This document shows, piece after piece, positions 39,721 to 51,895 of a DNA stretch of 64,000 nucleotides (positions are counted from its first letter, which is position 1; each line of letters opens with the position of its first letter). The stretch is from Microcyclospora pomicola (taxonomy: Eukaryota; Ascomycota; Dothideomycetes; Capnodiales), in NCBI GenBank assembly GCA_002786065.1, contig NHNY01000002.1, positions 930,001 to 994,000 of the forward strand. Reading direction: 5' to 3'. The notes below the pieces were generated by a model. It had not been told where the DNA came from. It searched no databases and was given only the letters and a program-made list of their open reading frames with translations. The position numbers were made by a program, and so were the translations under genes.

Positions 39721-40673
39721 TCATGCTCCAGTCTCGAGCATGTTTCGCTTCTCAATCTCAGCTCGCAGTTCCTCAACGGTCAATGGAACCATAGTACTGC
39801 TCCAGCTGTCGTTTTCCGCAGCAGCAAACCCTTCGACGCTTTGCAGCGCCACAACGAGGAATCCCAGCTCCTCTCTGTCAACGTCGAACACCTCCCACCA
39901 CTCTGTTTCGGGCATATTTGTCCCGACCTCCTTCGCGGCAAGGTAAATAGCTGCCGTAGCAAGTGCAGAGGGTTGATGAGTAAGGTAGAGCAGTTGCGGA
40001 CTGAGCAGAGCCGTATTCAACAGAGTGAAGGCTTGTTTGGCAAGTTGCGATCCTTTGGTGGCCTGGAACACATCCAGGGTTTGCAAGTAGTTTATACATA
40101 ATGTGTACGGCAGTGCCACATGGAGCTGGAAGCCCAGTCTCCTCATGACATGAGCCTCGATCGCATACAGTCGGTCACGTCGAGATTCCAGGTCGCCGGT
40201 GCTGAGAGGTTGTATATGCAGCATAAGTCCTTGTTGAGTGAGCCCTTCAGCGTAATGCGGTCTCAGACTGCATGTATATTCAAACGTGACAAAGAGCTGT
40301 CTAGGGCTAATTGGATGAGCGGACGGCTTTGCAGAGATGTAGATTACTGCAGCTGCGACATCCTTGATCATTCGACATCAGTTCCGCTTCATATTGAACC
40401 TTAGGACTAGAAGCTCACCTTCGGGTCGTGCTCTAGCAATGATCCACCATCAGGTCCCGTCCAGTATCGGTACAAGATGACGATCGATTGTGCAACGAGT
40501 TCCTGTGGTAGGCGTAGCAAGATGCCAACAGCCTGAATCAGACGAGCAGTCTCGAAGCGAACCGAGTCTTCAAGCTCTTTGGGAACGCCATCCAGCTGAG
40601 ACGAGGACGTTTCCAGCTGACTCGATGTCGCGAGCGGGTTGAGCAGATGGGAAACTGTATCGATTACAGCCAT
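39721..40673 (-). CDS. L-type cyclin
   Basis: Exons 40673-40419 and 40362-39721, 56-bp intron (GTGAGC...ATCAAG), phase 0, 298 aa. The first cyclin box is complete after splicing: PKELEDSVRFETARLIQAVGILLRLPQE and then HDPK-DVAAAVIYISAKPSAHPISPR. The block LRLPQELVAQSIVILYRYW resembles cyclin L/K, the transcription and splicing cyclins. A second box is weaker (AFTLLNTALLSPQLLYLTHQPSALATAAIYLAAKEVG). There is no RS domain at the C-terminus, unlike metazoan cyclin L. A CDK11-like kinase, the usual partner of L-type cyclins, is encoded only 3 kb away (43135-44576). Nuclear role in transcription or splicing is inferred. Confidence 0.85.
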
Positions 40674-41231
40674 GATGACAAGGCCACCTCGGAAGTGGCA
40701 ATGTGCGAATCTTTGTGACCTGGAACCTCTTCGTACTAGCTGGCACTGTGCTTTTATTCCTTCTCTCGTATGCCTTTCAAGTGGATGCGCGGAGAAGCGG
40801 GGCCCTCGATGCCTTGTTGCTCAGTCACTGATCAACTCAACCGGCGATCTCACTAGAGACTGTTTTCCCGCAGGTCTGACTCTAAAAGGCGTATTTCAAC
40901 GAATTCATGCTGATTGATGGGTAATCCGGCTCAGATGTGATGTCCTGGCATGCGTCTTGGACGTACAAGGCAGAGCACGGAGGACACAGAAGACATCGGT
41001 AGGAGCATGATCAGCCTTGGCATGAGCTTCGTCTCATGTTTTCGTCGAAACATGACTGTCGCTACACGTACACTTCGGTCTTGCACGACATCCCTAACCC
41101 AACAGATCTTCTCGCAGGCCAATTCATCGATGAGTGTTATGTAATGGCCCGAAGTTATTTCCGATTTATGCGCGAACAAATCCACAGATGTAACATTTGA
41201 AAAAGATATCATGAATAATGCTTTTAAGCTA
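40674..41231. other. intergenic
   Basis: 558 bp between same-strand genes. Nothing recognised. Confidence 0.5.
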
Positions 41232-42958
41232 TCACTGCTGAACATCACCACCGAATCCTACCGGTCTTCTCCTCACCTCGCCCTCTTTGACTGGCTTATA
41301 TGGAACAATGGCCATAACCTGATACAAGATCCCCATTCCTTGTGGACTCCGGTCGATCAATCGCCTGCATCCACTTTCGATCCTCTTCACCACTTCCGTC
41401 AACGCCTCCTTTCCCTTTGTTTCGCTACCAATCACGCTTCCACCACCACCCCTTTCTTTATCTAGTGCGCGCTTGACTAGCTGTGCAGCGCGTTCTTCTA
41501 TCCCCATCGCGGTCAAGAATCTGCCTTGATCGACCGGGCCATGCACTTCTACTCCAGGAGAAGACTCGATGGCCGCCTCCGCAAGAGCAAGGAAATCCAC
41601 ATCTGCGCTCAGATCTGTAGTACCAGCTGAAGTGAATGGGGAGACTAGTCGGTGAGACTTGATTCCACGAAGTGAGTTTATGGGGATCGACGAGGGCGGT
41701 CCGTAGTCAATGATTAGCACTGCGCCCGAAGGAGAGGGCTTGTTGAGGGGCTCCTCTGCATTTGAGGTAGTGACTGGTGCCTTTCGACCAGGGATCTTGT
41801 AGGACGGCGGCTTGGGAGTGGTCTGAGGATTCGAGCCACCAAGTCTGATGGCAAAATCCCGAGCGTATGCTTGGCTTTCTGGGCTGACTTCTATGGTAGC
41901 GCCATCTGTTGCTTTCAGCGCGCGATACCGTGATGAAGTCTCAGGGAGATACATAGAGTGCGGGGTCTGCGTTTTGGAGAGCGAGAGATCAAATTCAGGC
42001 TCGCTTTCCTCCAGACGATGGGGCGGCTTCGGCGAGACAAGCATTTCTCGCCAATGGTTCTGCTGTGGTAGTTTCCTAGGCTGCTGGATGGGTCCTGTGG
42101 GCGTGTTGATGGGCGTATCATCCTGCGGAGGAGGCTTGGAGGACTGAAACACGTGTATTGGCAACGCATCGAAGAATTCGTGAGCGATGATGAATGGCGT
42201 TTGCGTTGCGCTTCGAGGCACGAATCGTATGTCTTCGCACCAGACAAGCTTCAAATCAGGCGAGTGACGACTTGTACTTTCATATCCGATATCGTTCTTC
42301 CGCAGCTCGTGGTCACCGCAGAGCAGTTTGTGTTGCGCTTGTCTTAGACTCTCACTGGCCTCGACCAGGTATACAGCCTCGATAGCTTTGGCCAAGGGAG
42401 GGAAGTTCCGAATAGTCTGTCGAGTATCTCTTCAGCGTTCCGCAGTTGCGAGTGTCCAAGTATATGATCAAGGACATACCCTCAGCATGTCATCCATCAG
42501 CGTCCCCCTGCCCGGCCCTACCTCCATCAGACATACGCCCTCGCTCTTTCTGCCTTGAGCAATCCATTCTGCAACGAACCACACTCCGATGAGCTCGCCG
42601 AAGATCTGACTGATCTCAGGGGACGTGACAAAATCACCCTTGGCGCCGAATTGGTCGCGGTCTGGCTGTGCTTTAGATGTGTAGTAGCCTCCAAGATCTG
42701 AAGTCAGGCATTGGCGCATGAACGATGCGACAGGTATTGGCCCGGTTGTCTGACACAAGTCAGCGAGGAATGTAATATGATGTATTGAGGAATGCGTACA
42801 GTGATAGCTTCAGCCAGCTGCTTCGCCAGTGGTGTTGACCATTGATGACCGCCGTCTGTGGAACTCCACCTTGCGCCGGCGACTCGTCTAGTCTGAGTTC
42901 TTACACCTCGAAGATCGCGTGAGAGCTGCTTTGATGATCGGAACAGACTGCTTCTCAT
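41232..42958 (-). CDS. NDUFAF7-like mitochondrial arginine methyltransferase (MidA family)
   Basis: Exons 42958-42800, 42749-42480 and 42416-41232, introns 50 and 63 bp, 537 aa. The N-terminus is a mitochondrial presequence rich in Arg and Ser ([20 protein letters not shown]). Family marks in order: [52 protein letters not shown] and the SAM-binding [19 protein letters not shown], then [18 protein letters not shown] and [10 protein letters not shown] long disordered insertion (about residues 225-340) enlarges the protein against the human 441. In animals NDUFAF7 dimethylates an arginine of complex I subunit NDUFS2 early in assembly; the same role is likely here, in the matrix. Divergent from the CDK11-like gene. 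Confidence 0.92.
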
Positions 42959-43134
42959 CGTATTTGTCCGAAGGTCAGGAGATATGTCAATGAACAGATA
43001 GCCTGAAGCGTCCCGATGAAACTATGAAATTTGGGGAGACGCGAAGCTCGAGCTTTCTTCGCGTCATGGTTGTAGACCACGACGTCAATACTTCAGGTCG
43101 CACATTTTCAACATCTCAATACAAACGATCCGCT

Positions 43135-44576
43135 ATGAGTTCGCGATGGGCAGACACAGCTGACGATGCAGCCGAGGATGCACGGCGGAAGGCGGAGAAG
43201 GAGGAAAAGAAGCGCCTCAAAGCATTGAAGCAACTGCAAGCGGAGCAAGCTCAACAACGAACCAACGGTCACTCGGGGACACAAGAAGACGGAGACAGAC
43301 CGGCGAAACGGAGACGATTATCTCGAGACCAACAGGATACCACCAAAGAAGAGGCGGAGCGCAAACTCGTTCGGTTTCATGCGCCGAGCTGGCAACCCTG
43401 TCGCTCTGTGGATCGCTTTGAGCGACTCAACCACATCGAAGAGGGCAGCTATGGCTTCGTGTCTCGCGCAAAAGAGGAAAGCACTGGAGAGATCGTGGCC
43501 ATCAAGAAATTGAAACTCAATCCAGCGATCGATGGCGGCTTCCCAGTCACAGCACTACGAGAGATACAGACACTGAACGCTGCGAAGCATCGCCACATCG
43601 TGGATCTACGCGAAGTTGTCACCAGCTCTTCCGACTCGGGTGATGTTTACCTCGTCATGGAGTTCCTGGAGCATGACCTCAAGACATTACAGGAGGAGAT
43701 GGAAGAGCCGTTCCTGCCCTCCGAGACGAAGACTTTACTCCTCCAGCTCGGCAGTGCCGTGGAATACCTGCATGAAAACTGGATACTGCACCGCGACCTG
43801 AAGACATCGAACATACTGCTAAACAATCGGGGTGAGATCAAATTGGCAGACTTTGGCATGGCACGTTTCTGTGGTGATCCGCCGCCTGCCAACCTGACGC
43901 AACTCGTCGTAACGTTGTGGTATCGCGCGCCAGAGCTGCTGCTCGGAACCACAACTTACGACACTGCGATCGACCTGTGGAGCATCGGCTGTATATTCGG
44001 CGAACTAGTCCTTCGCAACCCTCTACTACAGGGCAAGAACGAAGTTGACCAGCTGAGCAAGGTGAGTTGCTCCTTTTCATCCAGAACTGGGAAGATTTCA
44101 GATACGTGCTTCAATACATATCCATTAACGGTCAACCACTGATACAGATCTTCGAACTCTGCGGCATCCCCACCGAGTCCTCGTGGCCCGGCTTCAAGCG
44201 CCTGCCGAATGCGCGCTCTCTCCGGCTGCCGACGCGGTCGACAGGCTCCGTCATACGCACCAGATTTCCGACCCTGACCAATGCTGGTGTCGGGCTATTG
44301 AATAGCCTGCTTTCTTTAAATCCATCTGCCAGGCCCTCTGCGAAGGAGATGCTGGAGCACGCCTACTTTAAGGAAGACCCAAGGCCAAAGCCTACGGCGA
44401 TGTTTCCGACATTCCCAAGTAAAGCTGGGCAGGAGAAGCGACGAAGACATGCAAGTCCAAACGCACCGATTCGTGGCGCTGCGCCTGGTCTGCAGGGGAA
44501 TGTGGACTTTAGCTCGATTTTCAAGGGCCGCGAAGAGGAAGAGAAAGGTGGTGGGTTTGCCTTGAGAGTTGCATAG
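43135..44576 (+). CDS. CDK11/PITSLRE-type cyclin-dependent kinase
   Basis: Exons 43135-44061 and 44148-44576, 86-bp intron (GTGAGT...TACAG), phase 0, 451 aa. The start at 43135 (MSSRWADTADDAAEDARR) was preferred; an in-frame ATG at 43024 adds 37 residues but sits only 66 bp from the divergent NDUFAF7 start. The N-terminal 85 residues are a charged helix with a KRRRL basic patch. Kinase motifs: EEGSYGFVSRAKE, IVAIKKLKL, the cyclin-binding helix GGFPVTALREIQTL (PITSLRE equivalent), LHRDLKTSNILL, LADFGMARF and VVTLWYRAPELLLG with the T-loop Thr region. The insert after IFELCGIPTESSWPGF is CDK11-like. Expected in the nucleus with an L-type cyclin (candidate 39721-40673), acting in transcription and splicing. 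Confidence 0.92.
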
Positions 44577-44841
44577 ATTAGAAGACTACAGGCTCTTAAG
44601 AGATACCACGGGTCATGTTGCCGTAACATCACATTGCGATAATCAGTTGACAAGTCGTACCAGCCCGTTCGAGGATAACAGCGACATCCGGATACCTGAA
44701 CGACATGAACATTTCATGATACACGATCTCGAAGAAGCTTCGTTGGCAAGCACGCTTGCAGTAAATTTGATATCATCCATCCATAAATCACAGCCGCTAT
44801 GCTACCAGCACCCCCTCAAGTTTCCTCACTCATGTTCGCAT

Positions 44842-45181
44842 CTATTTGCCCGCGCCCTCAGGGACCTCGATCGAGCCCTTGCCCGAGCCAGAGTTACCAG
44901 CGACGCTGTCTCCGCCGCCCGACGCGCCGTGGCCTTCAAGCGCCTCGCCCTTCTCGATCTCGGGCATGGGTGCGGCCTTGTCCGAGCGGTCGACGGTGTT
45001 GTCGGTGGGGTTCTGGCACAAAGTATACAAGGTCAGCTTATGTACGGCATATCTTGTTGTTTCTGCAGGAAGGCTCTGGGAACGCGAGGACTGCAGAGGA
45101 GAGACATACGTCGGCACCGTGCACTAGGTTCTCGCCTTGCGTCTCAGCGTTGTCTGAAGCTCCGGATCCGTCACGAGGCAT
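44842..45181 (-). CDS. small hydrophilic protein, 80 aa
   Basis: Exons 45181-45110 and 45012-44842 are joined across a 97-bp intron (GTATGT...TGCCAG), phase 0. The product MPRDGSGASDNAETQGENLV...NPTDNTVDRSDKAAPMPEIEKGEAL is acidic, Gly/Asp/Ser-rich, without Cys or hydrophobic segments. The first exon pattern, a PRDGSGxSDN start with a later VHG, is familiar from small conserved fungal proteins of unknown function. Fully disordered; stress-related hydrophilin behaviour is possible but only a guess. Confidence 0.7.
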
Positions 45182-45736
45182 TTTGGAGTTGGTGGGTGGT
45201 TGGGTTGGAGGTGGAAGTTGTAGTGGATGGGATTGAGTTCGAAGCGCTGAAAGGGAGAATAATGACTGGGCACACGAGCAGTTCGAAATATGTATGTGGT
45301 TGTCTTGGTGAAGTGGGGCCAGGGGAATGACATAAACTGGACGTCAGGCGGGGACGTGACGTCGAAGCTGCCCGCGTTCCAATGCTGCACTGATGTAACG
45401 CGCCTGGATAGCTCCCTAGAGGTAGGTATACATAACAACTTTGGAGCCACTACAACACATACAGGAGCATTTGCATCTCCTCTGCACTATACTTTGGTGA
45501 TGTGCGGATCGTTTTGGTAGTTCTTTCATACCAAGCGCATCATATACCTGAGCGCGATACTTATCTGCTATACAATTACAAGTGAGGTAACGTAGCTCTG
45601 GGAATCAGCCCGGCAGCACTGTGAAAAGGCATATCGACAAATGCCGATCTGAAATCCTCCTGGCACGCTTGTTGTGCTGCCAAAGGCACTCAATCATGCG
45701 AGACATGATGGGCAGTATCCTTGGAATCGTGAAAGG
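45182..45736. other. intergenic
   Basis: 555 bp between same-strand genes. Nothing recognised. Confidence 0.5.
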
Positions 45737-48202
45737 TCAATAGTCCTCCGGATCATCGCCCATATCCTCGTCGTAATCGTTAAATCCCAGATGGTCTGCA
45801 TAGCCAACCGCAGCAGTGACATCGTCGTCATCGTCATAGTTCTCGCCTACATCGTCGAGATCGGAGTTGTATTCGTTGAGCTCCTCCTCGTCTTGCTCGT
45901 CGTCCTGATCCGCTTCTGGGGGTTCGCCGTCCTTGTCTCGCGTGTCTTGCTCGCCATGCTGCTGCTGAGTGATAGGCGGCGTAGCCAGGGTTCGGGTATC
46001 GGCCGAACCTGTTATCATCGCTTGCGAGCCCAGAGTGGAACCTATCGGAGGCTGGAATCCTTGTGTAGGCGTCGCAGCACGGCTCACACCTTGTGAAGGG
46101 GTTTCACTAGCCGCTCTGCTTGGGCCCGTCGACGGCGTTGGGCTGCCATATACTCTTGCAAGCGCTTCGTAGTTGACGTACTTCGAGAAACCAGGCCCAG
46201 CATGTTTGTTCAGCATGGCCCTGTTGGCATCCGCTGGCGTCTCAATCGGCGTCTCAGATTCGATCAAAGACGACCCGTCACCTAATTTGCCAGTCTTCTT
46301 TTTGCTATGCCTTCCTCGAACCTTCTTCACCTTGTCTTCGCCCTTGGCACGTCTCATTTCTGCTTGAAGATCCTTGTCGTGCTGCGCTCTCAGCCAGTCC
46401 TCGTTGTGAGCGACCCAGATCCGCTCCTTGACCTTTGCTTCATCCTCAGCCAGAACGCAGTTCTGAACTTCAGGATCGTCGGCGAATTCAGCTTCCAGCT
46501 CCTCAGCAGTGGCGGATGTCCCATCACCGCTTGGCCTGGACGTCCACCATGTGAAACCTTCCGCATCGCGTCGAGCAGACGCTGCTTTGTTTTCTATTGC
46601 TTGTTGCTGCTCTCCAACCTGCTTGAAAGCTTCCATAGCTTTCTTTTGCAGCGACTCGTCTTCGATCTTCCAGCCGATCACATCTGCACATTTCTCAACT
46701 TCAGCTTCAATCTCCTTCTCGAGCTCTTTCTCCGCAATCAACTCTTGTGGGGTCGGTTGCAGGATCTTTGGCATATCAGTTTTCTTGGGCCGACCTCTGC
46801 CTTTTTTGAGTGGCACTGCAGGAATCGCAAATCCATCTGCATCAACGCGCGGTAATTGCTGTAAGGCCAGGGCTACCACATCTGAGTCCTTTTCACGGAG
46901 ACGTTTGCGACTGCCATCTTGATCGCCGGGAGTTGAGTCCTTGGCACCACGCTTCCGCTTCTTAGCCGATTGCTCTGCGTCGGTTGGGGTACGTGGACCC
47001 TCCTCTTCTGGCAGAGAAGGTATAGGTGTGGGCGAAGCTGATGGTGCAGGTGAAGGGTCGCTCGAGTCAATCACCACGGGTGCTGCAGTTCGCTGCTGAC
47101 GCTTGCGTTGCTTCGCTTCTAAATTTTGCTGCCTTTTCTCAGCAACACTAAGAGCAGGAGGGTCATGCTGGTATTTCAACCGTGTACCGATTTGCCGGAA
47201 ATCCTCTACAGATAGCGCGGCACTTTTCGTGTTTCGGAACTCCATCACTCGCTGTGCGATCGTCACACTCGAGATTCTGGCAACGTACACGACCTCCCGG
47301 ATCGAGCGTCTGAAGTTGTTCATGCGTGCGGCAAGGATGATGCACGCCCCACACAGACCTGCTGGGTGACGGCCTGTGACGAGCCAGTCACGTTTCATGC
47401 GCTGGACGATGTTGACAGCATCTTCGGCCACTTGTCTGGTCTTGTCTCCGAATTCGAGTTTGCGACAGTATTTCAGAATGAGCGGTTCGGGTTCGACAAG
47501 ATGAGTGTTCTCAATGCCCTTTTTCTCCAGGAGAAGCTTGAGACACAGATCCTTGTAAACTTCTCCGAGCCGGAATACACCAATACGTAGGATGGCCGAT
47601 ATATCCATCAGTAGGATGTCGTTTTCAGGTCTGCGTCGGCAAGCAGCATAGACGCAGGCGCCAATCACCTCGTCGGTTCTGCGGCCCGCAGTGAAGGAGG
47701 ACGTTTCTTCTTGTTTGCCAGTAGGCATGTCCATCATTCCGGGCGCGGCGGCGAGACAATACAACAGCAGCGCCTGACTGACCACCGTATCCGGCAAGTT
47801 GAGACGCGGACAGAGCGCACCCAATGCACGTTTACCATTAGCTTCGATCTGAGCCTGCGCATTCCTCTCGCCACCACCAAAGGCCCGGTTAGCCTGGCCA
47901 CCCAGACTGTTGGCCGCACGTGCGTTCGCATTCACCGAGCCACCCTGAACCTGCGCGGCGCCATTCGTACCCTCGGCGAACGTGACCTCGGCGACGATGT
48001 TCGTTTCATTCAGCACGGTACCACAAGCCAGGCAGACGGTCTTACCATCCTCGTCTTCTCCAGGGGTCGGGGTGTCGCAGCATGTTTTTACTTTCTTCGG
48101 CACACCTTGTCGTCGCGCATTGATGATCGAAGAATCGTTGACCGAGCCGAGTCGCTTGCGGCGAGCAGGCGCTCTGGGCCCTGCTTTCGAAATGTTCGAC
48201 AT
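45737..48202 (-). CDS. BRF1: TFIIIB subunit BRF1
   Basis: Single exon, 821 aa, ATG at 48202. A zinc ribbon is near residues 40-70 (KTCCDTPTP...TVCLACGTVLNETNIV), then two TFIIB-like cyclin repeats: INGKRALGALCPRLNLP-type start, TGRRTDEVIGACVYAACRR, and the second repeat WLVTGRHPAGLCGACIILAARM. After a disordered linker the Brf1-specific region is present (GFTWWTSRPSG, then EVQNCVLAEDEAKVKERIWVAHNEDWLR and KYVNYEALARVYG). The C-terminus is acidic. BRF1 bridges TBP and Bdp1 to recruit RNA polymerase III to tRNA and 5S genes. Slightly longer than yeast (596) through linkers. Confidence 0.95.
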   Translation of the reverse strand: MSNISKAGPRAPARRKRLGSVNDSSIINARRQGVPKKVKTCCDTPTPGEDEDGKTVCLACGTVLNETNIVAEVTFAEGTNGAAQVQGGSVNANARAANSLGGQANRAFGGGERNAQAQIEANGKRALGALCPRLNLPDTVVSQALLLYCLAAAPGMMDMPTGKQEETSSFTAGRRTDEVIGACVYAACRRRPENDILLMDISAILRIGVFRLGEVYKDLCLKLLLEKKGIENTHLVEPEPLILKYCRKLEFGDKTRQVAEDAVNIVQRMKRDWLVTGRHPAGLCGACIILAARMNNFRRSIREVVYVARISSVTIAQRVMEFRNTKSAALSVEDFRQIGTRLKYQHDPPALSVAEKRQQNLEAKQRKRQQRTAAPVVIDSSDPSPAPSASPTPIPSLPEEEGPRTPTDAEQSAKKRKRGAKDSTPGDQDGSRKRLREKDSDVVALALQQLPRVDADGFAIPAVPLKKGRGRPKKTDMPKILQPTPQELIAEKELEKEIEAEVEKCADVIGWKIEDESLQKKAMEAFKQVGEQQQAIENKAASARRDAEGFTWWTSRPSGDGTSATAEELEAEFADDPEVQNCVLAEDEAKVKERIWVAHNEDWLRAQHDKDLQAEMRRAKGEDKVKKVRGRHSKKKTGKLGDGSSLIESETPIETPADANRAMLNKHAGPGFSKYVNYEALARVYGSPTPSTGPSRAASETPSQGVSRAATPTQGFQPPIGSTLGSQAMITGSADTRTLATPPITQQQHGEQDTRDKDGEPPEADQDDEQDEEELNEYNSDLDDVGENYDDDDDVTAAVGYADHLGFNDYDEDMGDDPEDY

Positions 48203-48981
48203 CGGATAGTTCGGTTTCGGTTCGTTTGATATATGCTCGTCACGTGCTGGAAGTCTTCACTTTGAAGATTGATTCGACGAGCTTCATGCTTCCGTACAGC
48301 ACACAGTCATGGGCTTTCAACTGCTTCTTGGATGTCAGTGTGCGCTTCATCAACTACTCCAGAAACAAGCAAGAGGCTTTGGCGGCAGGTAGGCAGGTAG
48401 CTGGTGGCATCGGTGTCAGTGGCAGGTTGTGGTTGTATTGTTGATGTTCGGGTCACGCAAATTCGCGGTCTGGAAAAGTGAGGTGGGAGTGTGAAGGTGG
48501 AGTGGTCGAGTTGGATGTGACTGGATTCATTTCCAAACATGGTGGGTGACCTGATCACGTGAGCAGCACAATTCACTGAATAAGATCACCTCGATTCGAA
48601 CTCAACAACTGTTTTCACATGCCACAGTAAGGTATTCTTTGACCAAAGTGTCTCATCAGACTTAAGTCCCATGATTTACCAAGCTACTTGTGGAGAGAAG
48701 AGGGAGTGCTGAAAATGTAGTTCACAATGGACTTTCGAATCCCATTACTACTTCAAGAAGGTAGGCATGTTCATTCCTCATGCCACTTTCGGTACAAGAC
48801 TCTTCTCAGCATTCCACTGTACCACTATCTACGACATTCCGTATCATTTCGTCATTGAGCGCTCCCATAAAGCACGCTGCATGACGCTCGAGCATATACC
48901 ATTTTGTGCTTTTGTTGTACCTGTATCCCGCGAAACTGTTCATCAGCGGTGACACAACTACTGTATATGCATATCCATCCC
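48203..48981. other. intergenic
   Basis: 779 bp: BRF1 promoter and the 3' flank of the AP-2 gene. AT-rich, no coding or RNA feature recognised. Confidence 0.5.
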
Positions 48982-51895
48982 TCAATTCGGCCAGGGCTGG
49001 CTAAAGCGCTCCTCCATAAACTTCATCAATATCGGCGGGACTGCTTCATCCGTGGCTCTGATGGTAAGCCGATACATCTGTGCGGGTCTCGAGTTAGCAC
49101 AATGCTCTGTGAAATATCGGCAGTGGCACATCTTGTCCGCAAGGACTTACTTTGTTTTCACTGTTCGGCTCCAGTCGCAGCAGACATCCAAACTTTCCCG
49201 ACGCAGTATGTAGCACGGTCGCGCCGACGAAATTCCTGGCATTGGGATCGACGCCATCCAACACGCCCCATTTGAAGCCGAGCAGCAGTCGTCGTGTAGC
49301 TTCCGAACTGATATCATGAGCCTGGAAGATCTTTTGTGCTTCTCTAGGAGCACCACCGATCTGCTTCCATCGCTTGTAGAAGTCGTCAGCGCTCAGAACC
49401 GCGCCGTCCATATACTTATGAGGCGCCACCGGGAGTTTCAGGGTCAATGCTTGAAGTGAGCCGGCAACGTAAGAGATTCGGATTGTAGGGGGTTGCGTAA
49501 AGATATTCTTAGCTTCGAACATGATCATCTGCTGAGTTTGGCCGCCAGGCTGTACAGTAGTGTCGGGAAGACTCTTGGTATCGATCTTGAGGGTTTCAGA
49601 GCTTGGGTTATCGAGGGTCGTCGTGAAAGATTGGATGGGCGAAGAAGATTTGTTCGCAAAGTACAGAATCAAGCAGCCGACCTCAGCTCGATACTCGGAT
49701 CGCACGCCGACTTGTATCTGTACATCTTCGTACAAGACTCCCTCTGCAGTCAGCAACAATCTGTTGAAACCAGGCTCCCAGTCTGGTGACAGATGTGATG
49801 CACTTGCTAAGTTGGGCACTGCTCCTGTCAGATCAAGTCCGGCAAGTTCGTCGATAGGCGTTTTGGCAGAACCATTTGTGTGACTGCCATTCGACCCATT
49901 CAAGCCGTTAGCATGCGGGATCACACCGGAGAAGTTGCGCTTCAATGTGGCACTTCGATCAAGTCCAGCTAAGCCATCCTTGCCAGCAACAGACCAGGTG
50001 CGCTTATCGCCAAGCGCACCTTGCTTCTTATCCAATCGTGAGAGCAGGGCAGATGCTCTTTCTGGAAACGGCGGCATCTCATCACAGATCGTCCGCAACA
50101 GCTCGTCGTTGGCCATTGTAGCAAGGGCCAGATACTCGCACGCTCGTTGCTGAAGCTCCGAGTCAAGCGTATGACTATATATCCGGAATGCCTGCAGCAA
50201 TTGCGGCTTGATTTCTGGGAAGAGATTGACGAACTTGATGAACGCTGATAGTATCATGGCTCGCGTCGTCGGCGAGCAGGTATTGAATTTGTTTTGCAGC
50301 GCCATGAATTGCTCGATAGGACTACAGCCTTTATTATCGGCAATGAGATGTCCGAATTCGCCGAGAATGTAGCTGCCGATCTTGATCAGTGTCTCGTGGC
50401 AGATGTCTGCTTTGCAGTATTGTAGGATGTTCTGTGCGGCATAGATCTGTAACTCTTCGTTGTTTGTCACGATCTGAATAATGCGCTGCCACACCTCATC
50501 GCTGACATGATCACCAGCCATGGCAATGAGTCGCATTGAGATGTCGACATACCACTTCACATCTGTGGCGTACTTCTCAGTCAAAATAGCGATCTTGAGC
50601 ACCATCTCTTCCCGAATGGCGTAGTCGGCGGTTTGTAGGAATTTGAGAAGCTCATGCACAATCTTCTGTGAGTTTGAAGCATCGCACATACTGTACAACA
50701 AGTCCAGACCCTGCCGCCGCACGGTGATGTCTCGATCCTTGAGCGATCCTATGATGATGTCCTGATGTTTCTTGATCGGGTCCAGCGTTTCTGCTCGTAC
50801 GGCTAGATGTGTCATAGCCTCCAACCCGAGATATCGCACATTAGTCTCTCTAGAACCGATGAACTTTCCGAGTTTTGAGGAGACCTGCACCATCAAATCC
50901 CGCTCGGTGTCGAGATGGATGATTAGTGCGACTGCTTCGAACAAGACCGCGTTCTGTGCATTATTCTGCTGTACGTTCTTCGGCATCTCCATGGCGTTAT
51001 CAAGGATGACCTGAAGCGAGTCACGCATGAGCTGTCGGATATGTGAATCCTCCGATGGCGCGAAGTATTGCATGAGGCGAATGAGCTTGACCTGCAGCCA
51101 AGGACAAGGCACCTTGTAGTAGACATAATCTCCCGAGTATTCTTGTTCGACAACGATCTTGCGTAATCTTTGTGCAGCCTTGACGTAGGCTCCTTTGTAT
51201 GTATCAGGATCGTCCTGCGCCAGTGCCATGATCAAGGAGGTCACTGACAGCGCAACACCCATATCTGGATCGTCCATGATGGCTATGATCCGCTCGTTCC
51301 ACTCCGGCTGCACGATGTTGGGCACCTTGCGGTAGAGTCGCAATAACGTCAACGCCGCCTTCTTCTTGACGAACGGTTTCGAGGCCGGGGAAATCAGCAA
51401 GCGATGCACATCGTGACACAGCGCCTCGCCCATCTCCTTACTACCCACGTTGGCGATCGCATGCAACGCCAAACAATTGTTCAACTCATTCTGATCCGCC
51501 AGATCCTTCCGGATGCTATTGACGACCAAGTGCAGCAGTTCATGGTCCTCGTGCAAGAACAGCGTCACGGCCAGATATCCGATCTGCTTCTCTGAGTACT
51601 TGGTCGCCGAGATGAGGTTGACAGCCTCGAGATGTCCAAAATCCACGTTCCAGCCCAGGATGTAGATGTACAGCAGCTTGCACACGTACTTCTTCTTGTC
51701 GTAGCCCGTGAGATTGCCCCCTTTGAACTTCTGCCGGATGTTGGCCAACTCTTTGTTGATGCGCTTCTCCTCGAGCTCGCGCGCGCGCGCGTTGCGGAGG
51801 TCGGCGATGAAGGAGACCAGACCGCGCATCGTGTTGTCCTTGGTCGAGCTCCCGCCAATCCCCTTGGTGAACATCGCTGCGGCGGCGGCAGCCAT
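48982..51895 (-). CDS. AP-2 complex subunit alpha (adaptin)
   Basis: Exon 1 is 51895-49151 and exon 2 is 49077-48982, 73-bp intron (GTAAGT...GCACAG), phase 0, 946 aa. ATG at 51895. The N-terminal trunk of about 600 residues is HEAT-like and strongly conserved: KGGNLTGYDKKKYVCKLLYI, SATKYSEKQIGYLAVTLFL, NELNNCLALHAIANVGS and the basic region for PIP2. A flexible hinge (HANGLNGSNGSHTNGSAK) leads to the appendage: a beta-sandwich (SEYRAEVGCLILYFANKS) and the platform (WKQIGG, LLGFKWGVLDGVDPNARNFVG). The last exon adds the final helix, MYRLTIRATDEAVPP... Alpha-adaptin is the large subunit of the clathrin adaptor for endocytosis at the plasma membrane. The unspliced frame would end 13 residues short with unrelated sequence. 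Confidence 0.96.
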
